DNA from: Adlercreutzia rubneri
GTDB lineage: Bacteria; Actinomycetota; Coriobacteriia; Coriobacteriales; Eggerthellaceae
Direction of reading: 5' to 3'
Assembly: GCF_009755265.1 (NCBI RefSeq)
Contig: NZ_WPOO01000006.1
Span: 62,001-126,000, forward strand
DNA: 64,000 nt
Both the position numbers and the translations under genes were made by a program. Below, piece by piece: positions 50,855 through 59,515 of the stretch (position 1 is the stretch's first letter; each line of letters begins with the position of its first letter). The notes under the pieces were generated by a model. It was not told the DNA's origin. It saw only the letters and a program-made list of their open reading frames with translations, and ran no database searches.

Positions 50855-51586
50855 GTGACGTTTCTTGTGGTTCTCGTGGCGACTATTGTTGCTGTGCTCG
50901 CGCTGCGGCAGCCGTTGCATAAGTGGCCCGTGGCGTTCTACGCCCTGGCCGTGGTGGCGGATGTGGCGTATATCGCGGGTATTGAGGGGCTGCTGCCGCG
51001 CGCGGTGGCGAGTCCGCTCACGCTGCTTATGGGCAAGTGCATGCTGTCGCTGGCGCTGTTCGTGGTGGTTATGTACATCGGTGTGTTTGCGAAAGGCTCG
51101 CGGGTTCACCAGTGGCTGAAGCCGGTGCGTGCAGAGCTTTCCATTCTCGCGTGTATTTTGGCCTGCGGTCATATGGCGGTGTATCTGGCCTCCTATGCGC
51201 CGCGGCTTGGAGGCGCGCTGGGAGCGAACGTGCTGAGCGCTTTGGTGGTGGCGCTGGCGTTGCTCGTGCTCCTGCTGGTGCTCGGTGTGACGTCGTTCGG
51301 CTTCGTGAAGAAGCATATGCGCACGGATAGCTGGAAGCGCTTGCAGCGGTGGGCCTACGTGTTCTTCGGTCTGGTGTACGTGCACCTGATGCTGATGCTT
51401 GCGCCGGCCGCGAGCCGCGGTGGCGAGGCGGCGGTGGCGAGCGTGGCGGTGTACACGGTGGTCTTCGGCGCCTACGCCGTGCTGCGGGTGCGCCGCGCCC
51501 TCGTTGACCGTCGCGCCGGCGCAGCGATAAGCGTCTCGGACACTGCGCCTGTTGACGATTTCGAGACCGGAGATTGCGCCGCCTAG
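50855..51586 (+). CDS. YedZ/MsrQ-like ferric-reductase-type membrane cytochrome
   Basis: The 243-residue protein has about six membrane helices with conserved His in helical positions (PLHKWPVAFYALAVVADVAY, RVHQWLKPVRAELSILACILACGHMAVYL, RLQRWAYVFFGLVYVHLMLML), the ferric-reductase-like/MsrQ pattern of paired haem b ligands. It lacks the DmsC or NrfD layout. As last gene of the reductase operon it probably takes electrons from menaquinol. The GTG start follows AAGGGGTAGTCC. The C-terminal tail is Ala/Asp-rich and cytoplasmic. Confidence 0.75.
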   Translation: MTFLVVLVATIVAVLALRQPLHKWPVAFYALAVVADVAYIAGIEGLLPRAVASPLTLLMGKCMLSLALFVVVMYIGVFAKGSRVHQWLKPVRAELSILACILACGHMAVYLASYAPRLGGALGANVLSALVVALALLVLLLVLGVTSFGFVKKHMRTDSWKRLQRWAYVFFGLVYVHLMLMLAPAASRGGEAAVASVAVYTVVFGAYAVLRVRRALVDRRAGAAISVSDTAPVDDFETGDCAA

Positions 51587-51886
51587 CTGCTGCGAACCGA
51601 ATAGTCTCCCAAGAACGGGCCCTGGCGTTTTCAGCCGGGGCTCGTGTGGTTCATGATTGCGACGCGACTGCGGTCGGCGCGGGGAGCGAAACGGGACTTT
51701 CCCGCGTCATTTCTGCGGTTCGGCTCTGTTAGGCTCCTTTATTGAAAGAGCCAGCAAAGCGATTCCGAAGAAAGTTGGTGGGCAATGGGATATGGTGAGA
51801 GTGGTCTGGCAACGGGGGCGATGACGGGCGCCATGAAGCCTTTCGTGGATGTGGTATAATTAGGCCACGCTATGAAGGGAGTCTTT
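51587..51886. other. 300-base gap with dispersed repeat and antitoxin promoter
   Basis: The gap between the reductase operon and the antitoxin gene holds the second copy of the 49-base dispersed repeat (51671-51719) and a perfect TATAAT at 51855-51860 for the toxin-antitoxin operon, with no convincing -35. No gene is supported. Confidence 0.5.
51671..51719. repeat. 49-base dispersed repeat, copy 2
   Basis: Matches 24515-24563 with about six differences. The central palindrome is CGGGA-ctt-TCCCG, so both arms are kept while the loop base differs. Confidence 0.65.
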
Positions 51887-52153
51887 ATGTCAGTGTGCGT
51901 TCCCGTAAGAAGCATGAAGAACACGGCCGAGTTCGCCGAACTCGTCGAGCGCGAGCGCGATGTGACCGTGACGAAGAACGGCTGCGAGGTATTCCACTGT
52001 CTCAGCGAAGAGCAGTATCGCGCTATGCAAGACGAGGTGGTGCGGGCACGCCTGCTGTCTCATGTCATGAGGGCCGAGCGCGAGTTGGCGGCGGGGAGTT
52101 ATGACGACTACGATGACTTTGCTGCTGCGGTGAGGGAAGAATATGGCCTATAG
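51887..52153 (+). CDS. Phd/YefM-family antitoxin
   Basis: The 88-residue protein opens VCVPVRSMKNTAEFAELVERERDVTVTKNG, the Phd/YefM DNA-binding N-domain, and ends in an acidic tail (SYDDYDDFAAAVREEYGL) that neutralises the toxin. ATG 51887 is chosen because AAGGGAG is 5 bases upstream; an earlier ATG is at 51872. It overlaps the toxin gene by 11 bases, the usual arrangement. Confidence 0.85.
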   Translation: MSVCVPVRSMKNTAEFAELVERERDVTVTKNGCEVFHCLSEEQYRAMQDEVVRARLLSHVMRAERELAAGSYDDYDDFAAAVREEYGL

Positions 52154-52448
52154 GAAGGCCATATTGGCCGAGGCTCAGCAGGAGTACCGCGATATCGTCG
52201 GATATCTCGTCGGCGTGTTGCAGAGCAAGCAGGCCGCGCGGAATTTCATGGAGGAATTCGACAAGCAGGTGAGCCTCGTGGCGGAGAATCCCGAGTTGTA
52301 TGGCCTTTCTCGCGTTCCTGAGCTAGCGGAGCTTGGTTACCGGCGCGCTCCTGTGAAGAACTATCTTGTGCTGTACAAGGTGGCGGATGGGCAGATAGTC
52401 GTCTGTCGCATTATCCATCGCTCGCGGGATTACACCCGTCTTTTGTAG
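52143..52448 (+). CDS. RelE/ParE-family toxin
   Basis: The 101-residue protein has the ParE/RelE fold: MAYRKAILAEAQQEYRDIVGYLV at the start, LGYRRAPVKNYLVLYKVADGQIVVCRIIHRSRDY at the end. The order of the C-terminal strands and the RIIHRSRDY ending fit the RelE/ParE family; whether it cuts ribosome-bound mRNA or targets gyrase cannot be told. It is coupled with the Phd-type antitoxin upstream. Confidence 0.85.
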   Translation: MAYRKAILAEAQQEYRDIVGYLVGVLQSKQAARNFMEEFDKQVSLVAENPELYGLSRVPELAELGYRRAPVKNYLVLYKVADGQIVVCRIIHRSRDYTRLL

Positions 52449-52618
52449 GAAGTGCTGCTCGAATGCCCCTGCGGGAAGAAGTTGATTGGCGGCCGGCTGT
52501 TTGCCCTCGCCGTCAAATCTTACATTCTTGTCGGTGGGCTGATCGCGCGGTGCGGGGCCGTGAGCCCGTGGTATTATGGTTCGATGCTGAAACGACCGCC
52601 CTCTGGCAAGAAAGCGCT

Positions 52619-53674
52619 ATGAAGAACATCTCAGAAATCCTCGCCAGCGTCGAAGAGACGCCCGTCACGTTCGAAGACTATTTGAAAGCTTATGCCGATC
52701 CGGTCGGGGAGCTGATCAACAGTTACATTCCCCATGGGACTCATGGGGATATGGATCGCTACCTGTACGATCCGCTCTACCATTACAGTGAGAACGCGGG
52801 CAAGCGCCACCGCCCGCTCATCTGCTTCGCGGCCTGCCTGGCCGTGGGCGGCGATCCCGATCGCGCTGCCACCGCCGCCGCGGCTATCGAGCATTTCCAT
52901 TCCGCGGCTCTCATTCACGACGACATCGCCGACGAGGCCGAGCTGCGCCGCGGCGAGCCCTGCCTGCACCTCACCGAGGGGCTGGGGCTGGCCATCAACA
53001 TGGGGGACTTGGCCCTTTCCATGGTGAACGGTCCGGTGGTGAACGATCCGCTTCTGGAGGACGCCGTGAAGGTGCGCGTCATCAAGGAGCTCATCGCCAT
53101 GACCTGTCGCACGGTGGAGGGCCAGGCGCTCGATCTGGGTTGGGCCCGCGACGGCCGCTACGACATCACGCCCGAGGACTACCTCACCATGGCTATCCAC
53201 AAGACGGCCCACTACTCGGGTGCTGTGCCCCTGGCCGTGGGCGCCATTGTGGGCGGCGCCGACGACGAGATCGTGGAAGCCCTGCGCAGCTACGGTCTGG
53301 ACACGGGCCTCGCCTTCCAAATTCAGGACGATCTGCTGAACCTTGTGGGCACCGACGAGGCCAAGAAGAAGGACTTCCGCAGCGACATCACCGAGGGCAA
53401 GCGCACGCTGGTTGTGGTGCACGCCCTGCAGAACGCGGCGCCCGAGGCGCGCGAGCGTCTCGTCGAGATCCTGTCGTCGAAGGAGCGCGACCCGGAGGTG
53501 CTCGCCGAGGCCGTGGCCATCATGGAGGAGACGGGGTCCATCGATTACGCCCGCACCTTCGCCGAGGATCTGACGCTGAATGCCAAGGCGCGGTTGGCCG
53601 GGGCGTTGCCCCCTTCGCAGTACCGCGACTTGCTCGTATCCATGGCCGACTGGTTCGTGAACAGGTTGAAGTAA
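52619..53674 (+). CDS. Polyprenyl diphosphate synthase
   Basis: The 351-residue enzyme is a trans-prenyltransferase. Motifs: first Asp-rich DDIADEAELRR (FHSAALIHDD), then NMGDLALSM, the second Asp-rich QIQDDLLNLVGTDEAKKK, and a final DITEGKRTL. It extends allylic diphosphates with IPP, supplying menaquinone side chains or undecaprenyl carriers. The ATG at 52619 gives a normal N-terminus, although AAGAAAG is a weak ribosome site; the open frame upstream lacks family sequence. A peptidoglycan-binding protein gene follows 1 base later. Confidence 0.9.
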   Translation: MKNISEILASVEETPVTFEDYLKAYADPVGELINSYIPHGTHGDMDRYLYDPLYHYSENAGKRHRPLICFAACLAVGGDPDRAATAAAAIEHFHSAALIHDDIADEAELRRGEPCLHLTEGLGLAINMGDLALSMVNGPVVNDPLLEDAVKVRVIKELIAMTCRTVEGQALDLGWARDGRYDITPEDYLTMAIHKTAHYSGAVPLAVGAIVGGADDEIVEALRSYGLDTGLAFQIQDDLLNLVGTDEAKKKDFRSDITEGKRTLVVVHALQNAAPEARERLVEILSSKERDPEVLAEAVAIMEETGSIDYARTFAEDLTLNAKARLAGALPPSQYRDLLVSMADWFVNRLK

Positions 53675-53675
53675 C

Positions 53676-54578
53676 ATGGAACCTATCAAGAGAAACGACA
53701 CCGGCGCCGCCGTCGAGGACGTGCAGACGCGCCTGGCCCGCATCGGGCATCTTCCCGAGGACGCCATCACCGGCATTTTCGATGACGCTACCGCCGCCGC
53801 TTTGGCCGAGTTCCTCGCTGCCTCGGCGCTCCCGCCGAGCGAAGAGGTGACCGAGAAGGTGTGGGCGGCGCTGGTAGACGCCACCTACAATCTGGGCGAC
53901 CGCACGCTGTATCTGCGCATGCCCTACTTCCATGGGCACGACGTGCTTGAGCTGCAACAGGCGCTGGGCGCGCTCGGGTTCTTCTACGGCACCCGCGATG
54001 CCATCTTCGGTGCTCACACCGAAGAGGCGCTCCGTCGCTTCCAGCTGAACTTGGGTTTGCCCTCCGATGGCATCGCAGGCGCCTACACCTATGCGGCGCT
54101 GCGCAACCTGGCCCACTCCTGGGTCGGCAAGGAGGCCACCCACAGTCCGGTGCGCCATTTGGGCTTCGCCCGTGCGGCCGATGTGCTCGAGCGCAACGCC
54201 GTGTGCCTGTTCGGCACCGATGAGTTCTCTCGGGCCGTGGCCTCGCGCATGTCGAACGTGGCTCAGGCCACCAATCCCGCCTCCAAGATCATCAGCGCCG
54301 ACGCGCTCTCGGTACCGCCGGACGCGTCTATGATGCTCGTGCACGTGCTGCTGAGCGCGACGGACGCCGAGGCCGGGGTGCCGCTGGTGTCCTATGCGGA
54401 AGAGGATACGCTAGGGCTGCGTTTGGCCTCGGCCGTCGATGTGGCCCGCGACGCGAGCTGGCCCCGCGTGTCGGTGCTGCTCCCCGGCACCATGTGGCTA
54501 GAGGCCGGCCCGGAGCGCTCCGCCCAGCACTACGCCATCACGCTGCTCGACGCCCTCTGCTCCGCCTTGCAGGAGTAG
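53676..54578 (+). CDS. Peptidoglycan-binding-domain protein
   Basis: This 300-residue protein has two PG_binding_1 repeats (NDTGAAVEDVQTRLARIGHL.. and GHDVLELQQALGALGFFYGTRDAIFGAHTEEALRRFQLNLGLPSDGIAGAYT). The C-terminal 130 residues (LGFARAADVLERNAVCLFG...) look like a Rossmann-like domain, not a recognised hydrolase. No signal peptide is seen, so it may be cytoplasmic or exported another way. The first repeat is degenerate. It follows the prenyl synthase within an operon. Confidence 0.72.
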   Translation: MEPIKRNDTGAAVEDVQTRLARIGHLPEDAITGIFDDATAAALAEFLAASALPPSEEVTEKVWAALVDATYNLGDRTLYLRMPYFHGHDVLELQQALGALGFFYGTRDAIFGAHTEEALRRFQLNLGLPSDGIAGAYTYAALRNLAHSWVGKEATHSPVRHLGFARAADVLERNAVCLFGTDEFSRAVASRMSNVAQATNPASKIISADALSVPPDASMMLVHVLLSATDAEAGVPLVSYAEEDTLGLRLASAVDVARDASWPRVSVLLPGTMWLEAGPERSAQHYAITLLDALCSALQE

Positions 54579-54979
54579 ACGACAGGTGACTTCCTGCGGG
54601 AGCCTATCGATTGCGCTTGTCGGAACTATCGCTATTGGAGATGCGGCATTTTCGGATTATCCGGACTAAATGCCAGTTCGACCCCGAAATGGTCGACCTG
54701 CGGGATGGAGGTGCGCCATTCCGGGCCTCAAGTGGCAGAAAAATGCCAGTTGAGGGCAGAAATGGCAGAAGGGGGGGATCGGGATCGGCCATTTCGGGGT
54801 CGAAGTGGCATTCGCGGGCGAAATCCCGAAAAGAGGGGTTTGAAAGACCCGGAAAAGGCGACGAGCGCTTTTGTGTGGAAATTACCGTGTTCGCGTGCGA
54901 GGAAACAAAGCGGAAAAGCGCGCGGTGCTACAATAGCCGAGTTTGAGAGTAATGTTTACCGCGCGCAAAGGAGCATCCC
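54579..54979. other. 401-base gap containing a nested multi-hairpin element
   Basis: The gap before leuC is occupied between about 54646 and 54812 by a structured repeat element (listed separately). A TACAAT at 54929-54934 may be the leuC -10, with no clear -35. The open frames here (54611-54946, 54705-54983) are repetitive and have no ribosome site. Confidence 0.55.
54646..54812. ncRNA. Structured nested-hairpin element, possible non-coding RNA
   Basis: AATGCCAGTTCGACCCCG.. (54669-54692) pairs with 54789-54812 over 24 bases with one mismatch. Inside, CCTCAAGTGGCA pairs with TGCCAGTTGAGG around a GAAAAA loop (54726-54755), and GCATTT..AAATGC with CGGAT..ATCCG lies just before it (from 54646). 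The motif TGCCA/TGGCA recurs throughout. It is either a folded RNA or a miniature repeat element. Confidence 0.45.
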
Positions 54980-56266
54980 TTGACTCGTCCTATGACCATG
55001 GCGGAGAAGATTCTCGCCGCCCATGCGGGGCTGGATGAGGTGGAACCGGGCCAGTTGATCGAATGCGATCTGGATCTGGTGCTCGCCAACGACATCACGG
55101 CCCCCATCGCCATCAAGACCGTTCGCGAGATCACCGACAAGGTGTTCGATCCGACTAAGATCGCCCTCGTGCCCGACCACTACACCCCCAACAAGGACAT
55201 CAAGTCCGCCGAGCAGGCCAAGATCGTGCGCGATTTCGTGCGCGAGCAGGGCATCACCCACTACTACGAGGTGGGCTGCATGGGCGTGGAGCACGCGCTT
55301 CTGCCGGAGCAGGGCGTCGTGGGCGCGGGCGACCTCATCATCGGCGCCGACAGCCACACCTGCACCTACGGCGCGCTGGGCGCGTTCTCCACGGGGGTGG
55401 GTTCCACCGATGCCGGCGTGGGCATGGCCACGGGCAAGGCCTGGTTCAAGGTGCCCGAGACCATCAAGTTCGTCATCAACGGCGAGCTGGCCCCCGGCGT
55501 CACTGGCAAGGACGTCATCCTGCACATCATCGGCATGATCGGCGTGGACGGCGCCCTGTACAAGGCCATGGAGTTCACGGGCAGTGCCATCGAGGCTATG
55601 CCGATGGACGAGCGCCTCTCCATTTCGAACATGGCCATCGAGGCCGGCGGCAAGGCGGGTCTCATCCCCGTGGACGACATCACCCGCGCCTACCTGGACG
55701 AGCGCGCCGAGCGGCCCTATACCGCCTACTATTCCGACGACGACGCGCAGTTCGCGCAGGTCGTCGAAATCGACGCCGCCGACATCGTGCCGACGGTGGC
55801 CTTCCCGCACCTGCCGAGCAACACGCGCCCGGTGGCCGAGGCTCGCGACGTGAAGATCGACCAGGCCGTCATCGGCAGCTGCACCAACGGGCGTCTCGCC
55901 GACATGCGCCAGGCCGCCGCCGTTCTCGCGGGCCGCACGGTGCATCCGGACGTGCGCTGCATCGTCATCCCCGCCACCCAGAAGGTGTACCAGCAGTGCA
56001 TCGCCGAGGGGCTCATGGACATCTTCATCGACGCCCACTGCGCCGTGTCCACCCCCACCTGCGGGCCGTGCCTGGGCGGCTACATGGGCATCCTCGCTGC
56101 CGGAGAGCGCGCCATCGCCACCACCAACCGCAACTTCGTCGGCCGTATGGGCGACCCCACCAGCGAGGTGTACCTCTCCTCGCCGGCCGTGGCCGCCGCT
56201 TCGGCCGTGCTCGGCCACATCGGCCTTCCGGAAGATTTGGAAGCCGTCGCGGACGCGGCGGAGTAG
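54980..56266 (+). CDS. leuC: 3-isopropylmalate dehydratase large subunit
   Basis: The 428-residue aconitase-family protein holds the 4Fe-4S cluster Cys (GSCTNGR and CGPCLGG) and the substrate motifs GADSHTCTYGALG and MIGVDGALYKAMEF. It isomerises 2- to 3-isopropylmalate in leucine synthesis with LeuD. Its ~430-residue length is the short (archaeal/clostridial-like) type. TTG 54980 is chosen because AAAGGAG lies 6 bases upstream; the next in-frame ATG at 54992 would be 18 bases away. It heads leuC-leuD-leuB; no leuA is seen. Confidence 0.93.
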   Translation: MTRPMTMAEKILAAHAGLDEVEPGQLIECDLDLVLANDITAPIAIKTVREITDKVFDPTKIALVPDHYTPNKDIKSAEQAKIVRDFVREQGITHYYEVGCMGVEHALLPEQGVVGAGDLIIGADSHTCTYGALGAFSTGVGSTDAGVGMATGKAWFKVPETIKFVINGELAPGVTGKDVILHIIGMIGVDGALYKAMEFTGSAIEAMPMDERLSISNMAIEAGGKAGLIPVDDITRAYLDERAERPYTAYYSDDDAQFAQVVEIDAADIVPTVAFPHLPSNTRPVAEARDVKIDQAVIGSCTNGRLADMRQAAAVLAGRTVHPDVRCIVIPATQKVYQQCIAEGLMDIFIDAHCAVSTPTCGPCLGGYMGILAAGERAIATTNRNFVGRMGDPTSEVYLSSPAVAAASAVLGHIGLPEDLEAVADAAE

Positions 56267-56277
56267 GAGGAAGCCCC

Positions 56278-56778
56278 ATGAAATTCAAGGGAACCGTGCA
56301 CCGGTACGGGCGCGACATCGACACTGACGTCATCATTCCCGCCCGCTATTTGAACACTTCCGATCCGGCGGAGCTGGCGAAGCATTGCCTGGAGGATCTG
56401 GACACGGAATTCGTGAACAACGTGCAGCCCGGCGACATCATCGTGGCCGATGAGAACTTCGGTTGCGGCTCATCGCGCGAGCACGCCCCCATCGCCATCA
56501 AGGCGGCCGGGGTGGACGTGGTCATCGCCAAGAGCTTTGCGCGCATCTTCTACCGCAACGCCATCAACACGGGGCTGGCCATTATGGAATGCCCCGAGGC
56601 CGTGGACGCCATCAGCAACGGCGACATCGTGTCCGTGGATGCCGATGCGGGCACCATCACCGACGAGACCACGGGCGAGACCTTCACGGCCCAGCCCTTC
56701 CCGCCGTTCCTCATGGAGATCATCAACGCGGGAGGCCTCGTGCCCCGCTGGCAGAAGAAGCTCGGAAAGGACGCGTAG
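56278..56778 (+). CDS. leuD: 3-isopropylmalate dehydratase small subunit
   Basis: The 166-residue protein has KFKGTVHRYGRDIDTDVIIPARYLNT at its start, then ENFGCGSSREHAPIAIKAAGVDVVIAKSFARIFYRNAINTGL, the swivel-domain signature. It completes the active dehydratase with LeuC, which ends 12 bases upstream. The start follows GGAGGAAGCCCC. LeuB begins 1 base after its stop. Confidence 0.93.
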   Translation: MKFKGTVHRYGRDIDTDVIIPARYLNTSDPAELAKHCLEDLDTEFVNNVQPGDIIVADENFGCGSSREHAPIAIKAAGVDVVIAKSFARIFYRNAINTGLAIMECPEAVDAISNGDIVSVDADAGTITDETTGETFTAQPFPPFLMEIINAGGLVPRWQKKLGKDA

Positions 56779-56779
56779 C

Positions 56780-57889
56780 ATGACGACTACCTACAAGATC
56801 TGTTTATTGGCCGGCGACGGCATCGGGCCGGAGATCATTGCCGAGGGCGTGAAGGTGCTGAACGCCGTGGGTGCGAAGTACGACACCGCCTTCGAGTACA
56901 CCGACGCGCTCATCGGCGGCGCGGCCATCGATGCGACGGACAATCCGCTGCCCGAGGCGACGCTGGATGCGGCCCGTGCTTCCGACGCGGTGCTGCTGGC
57001 TGCCGTGGGCGGCCCTAAGTGGGACACCACCGATCCTGCCGCCCCGCGTCCGGAGCAGGGGCTCTTGGGCATCCGTAAGGAGCTGGGCCTGTACACCAAC
57101 CTGCGTCCCGTGCAGATCTTCAACGCTCTGGCCGACGCCTCCACGCTGCGTCCGGAGATCGTCGACGGCGTGGACATGATGATCGTCCGCGAGCTTACCG
57201 GCGGTTTGTACTTCGGTCGCCGCGAGCGCTTCTACGACGAGCCGGCCGCCGGCGTGAACGGAGCGCCGGGCCAGCGCGCCTACGACACGCTGGAGTACTC
57301 CGAGTACGAGATCGAGCGCATCGCCCGCCAGGCCTTCGAAATCGCCCGCAAGCGTCGCGGGAAGGTGACGAGCGTGGACAAGGCCAACGTATTGGAGACG
57401 AGCCGCCTGTGGCGCGAGATCGTGCACCGCGTGCACGACGCCGACTACGCCGATGTGGAGTTGGAAGATTTGCTGGTGGACAATACGGCCATGCAGCTCA
57501 TCAACCGCCCCGCCGATTTCGACGTGGTGGTGACCGAGAACATGTTCGGTGACATTCTCTCTGACGAGGCCGCCCAGATCACGGGCTCGCTGGGCATGCT
57601 CGCCAGCGCTTCTTTGGGCGACGGCGCGGCCCTGTACGAGCCGAGCCACGGCAGCGCGCCGGACATCGCCGGGCGCGGTATCGCCAACCCGCTGGCACAG
57701 ATCCTTTCCGTGGAGATGATGCTGCGCTACAGCTTCGGCATGGGCGAGGCCGCCGACGACATCCGCCGTGCCGTCACCGAGGTGCTGGATGCCGGCTGGC
57801 GCACCGGCGACATCAAGGACGCCGAGACCCCGGCCGACAAGGTTGTGGGCACCGCGAAGATGGGCGACTTGGTGGTCGAGCACCTGTAG
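56780..57889 (+). CDS. leuB: 3-isopropylmalate dehydrogenase
   Basis: The 369-residue enzyme oxidises and decarboxylates 3-isopropylmalate with NAD. It shows LLAGDGIGPEIIAEGVKVLNAVG, RKELGLYTNLRPVQ, VRELTGGLYFG and the metal/substrate region NMFGDILSDEAAQITGSLGML, ending with HGSAPDIAGRGIANP. AAAGGA lies before the ATG at 56780. It ends the leu operon; an imperfect hairpin at 57962-57988 follows. Confidence 0.95.
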   Translation: MTTTYKICLLAGDGIGPEIIAEGVKVLNAVGAKYDTAFEYTDALIGGAAIDATDNPLPEATLDAARASDAVLLAAVGGPKWDTTDPAAPRPEQGLLGIRKELGLYTNLRPVQIFNALADASTLRPEIVDGVDMMIVRELTGGLYFGRRERFYDEPAAGVNGAPGQRAYDTLEYSEYEIERIARQAFEIARKRRGKVTSVDKANVLETSRLWREIVHRVHDADYADVELEDLLVDNTAMQLINRPADFDVVVTENMFGDILSDEAAQITGSLGMLASASLGDGAALYEPSHGSAPDIAGRGIANPLAQILSVEMMLRYSFGMGEAADDIRRAVTEVLDAGWRTGDIKDAETPADKVVGTAKMGDLVVEHL

Positions 57890-57961
57890 CGCCTCGCCCG
57901 TTTCGTCGGCCTGTCGGCTCGCCGCCATCGCCGCTGGGATTAAACTTGCAAAACCATTGGG

Positions 57962-57988
57962 AAAGGGCGGCCTGCGGGGTCGTCCTTT
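57962..57988 (+). terminator. Imperfect hairpin between leuB and hisS
   Basis: AAAGGGCGGCC (57962-57972) pairs with GGTCGTCCTTT (57978-57988) allowing G-U pairs, but there is no strong T-run after it. It may terminate leuB transcription. A TACAAT at 57995-58000 could be part of the hisS promoter. Confidence 0.4.
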
Positions 57989-58057
57989 CTGCGTTACAAT
58001 ACCCGAAGTTTCACTTACCAGGGCCGCAAAGCCCCGTCGACGAAAAAGGATATCACC

Positions 58058-59374
58058 ATGGCCATTAACGCTCCCGAGGGGACTCGCGATCTTCTGCCCG
58101 ACGAGGCGCTGTTCTGGAATCAGTTCAAGCAGACGGCGGCCGAGGTGTTCGGCACCTACGGGTATCTGCCCATCGAAACGCCCATCATGGAGCAGACCGA
58201 GCTCTTCGTCCGCGGCATCGGCGAGGCCACCGATGTGGTGTCCAAGGAGATGTTCACGGCCATTTCCGGTGAGAATCTGCGTCGCTGGGTGGAAGAGGGG
58301 AAGGCCCCGAAGGCGAAGAGCCGCCTGTCCTTGCGCCCCGAGGGCACGGCCGGTGTGGTGCGCGCCGTAGTGCAGCACGATTTGGTGCCGCAGGGCGCGG
58401 CCCCGGCGAAGCTCATGTACGCAGGCCCGATGTTCCGCGCCGAGCGCCCGCAGAAGGGGCGTCAGCGCCAGTTCAATCAGGTGGGTGTGGAGTGCCTGGG
58501 CGCCGAGGAGCCTACGATCGATGCCGAAGCCATCATCATGCTCATGTGCTTTTACGAGAAGGTGGGCATCCCGCGCGATTCCATGCGCCTTCTGTTGAAC
58601 TCCATGGGCTGCGAGCAGTGCCGTCCGGCCTACCGCGAGCTCGTGCGCGCCTACATGGACGAGCACGCCGACGAGCTGTGCGACACCTGCATGACGCGCG
58701 CCGAGGTGAATCCGCTGAGGGCGTTCGACTGCAAGAATCCCCAGTGCGCGGCCATTATGGCTGACGCGCCGAAGATCACCGACCACTTGTGCGACGAGTG
58801 CCGCGAGCACTACGATGCAGTGAAGGCTCTGCTCGATGGCGCCGGGGTTGTTTACGAGGAGGACTACAAGCTCGTGCGCGGGCTGGACTACTACACCCGC
58901 ACGGTGTTCGAGGTGCAGGTGGACAACGGCATGGGAGCCCAGAACGCCATCGGCGGCGGCGGGCGCTACGACAAGCTGGCCGAGGAGGTGGGGGGCCGTC
59001 CCACACCGGGCCTCGGCTTCGCGCTCGGTTTCGAGCGCTGCGTGCTGGCCCTGGAAGCGGCCGGCGTGGAATTCCCGCGGGCCCAGAAGTGCGACCTGTT
59101 CGTGGCCTGCGTCGACGATTCCGTGCGCGCCCGGGCCTTCGCGCTCGTACAGGAATGTCGCGACGCCGGCTTCACGACCGAGATGGATCACCAGAAGCGC
59201 TCGCTGAAGAGCCAGTTCAAGCTGGCCGACAAGCTGGGTGCGGCCCGCGTGGCCGTCCTCGGCCCCGACGAGTTGGATGCGGGCGAGGTGACCCTGCGCG
59301 ACATGGCCACCCACACCGAGGCCAAGGTGCGCCTGGAAGAAGTCGTCGGCGAGCTAGGTCGCGCGATTTTGTAG
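58058..59374 (+). CDS. hisS: Histidyl-tRNA synthetase
   Basis: The 438-residue class II synthetase has PEGTRDLLPDE, motif 2 (GPMFRAERPQKGRQRQFNQVGVE), the His-specific loops LVRGLDYYTRTVFEV and GGGGRYDKLAEEVGG, and motif 3 (PGLGFALGFERCVLAL), with a C-terminal anticodon-binding domain (KCDLFVACVDDSVRARAFALVQECRDAGF). All are complete. It includes an insertion with four or more Cys (CEQCRPAY ... CDTCMTRAEV ... CKNPQC) that is typical of many bacterial HisRS. It has its own promoter region after the leu operon. Confidence 0.95.
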   Translation: MAINAPEGTRDLLPDEALFWNQFKQTAAEVFGTYGYLPIETPIMEQTELFVRGIGEATDVVSKEMFTAISGENLRRWVEEGKAPKAKSRLSLRPEGTAGVVRAVVQHDLVPQGAAPAKLMYAGPMFRAERPQKGRQRQFNQVGVECLGAEEPTIDAEAIIMLMCFYEKVGIPRDSMRLLLNSMGCEQCRPAYRELVRAYMDEHADELCDTCMTRAEVNPLRAFDCKNPQCAAIMADAPKITDHLCDECREHYDAVKALLDGAGVVYEEDYKLVRGLDYYTRTVFEVQVDNGMGAQNAIGGGGRYDKLAEEVGGRPTPGLGFALGFERCVLALEAAGVEFPRAQKCDLFVACVDDSVRARAFALVQECRDAGFTTEMDHQKRSLKSQFKLADKLGAARVAVLGPDELDAGEVTLRDMATHTEAKVRLEEVVGELGRAIL

Positions 59375-59410
59375 GAACTTTTTCGCTCTGCTTTCTGGCG
59401 TCAAAGAGGG

Positions 59411-59443
59411 AGCTGTCGATGCGGCGATGCGTCGACAGCTTTT
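59411..59443 (+). terminator. Intrinsic terminator of hisS
   Basis: AGCTGTCGA (59411-59419) pairs with TCGACAGCT (59432-59440) and is followed by T residues. It stands 37 bases after the hisS stop. Confidence 0.75.
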
Positions 59444-59464
59444 CCTGTTTCTTCGGGTTTGACA

Positions 59465-59503
59465 GCAAGTATAGCTGCAAGTATACTTGAATTGCAAGTA
59501 TAC
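59465..59503. promoter_or_regulatory. Triple CAAGTATA repeat upstream of VapB-like gene
   Basis: CAAGTATA occurs at 59465, 59478 and 59495, the last two as CAAGTATAC, with an inverted GTATACTTG overlapping the second. Such repeats just before a toxin-antitoxin operon are usual sites for autoregulation by the antitoxin-toxin complex. They lie immediately upstream of the ribosome site AGGAGGTGCGC. Confidence 0.6.
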
Positions 59504-59515
59504 AGGAGGTGCGCT

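Noticed and set aside
54611..54983. Short genes before leuC
   Set aside because: Their translations only reflect the hairpin repeats and there is no ribosome site.
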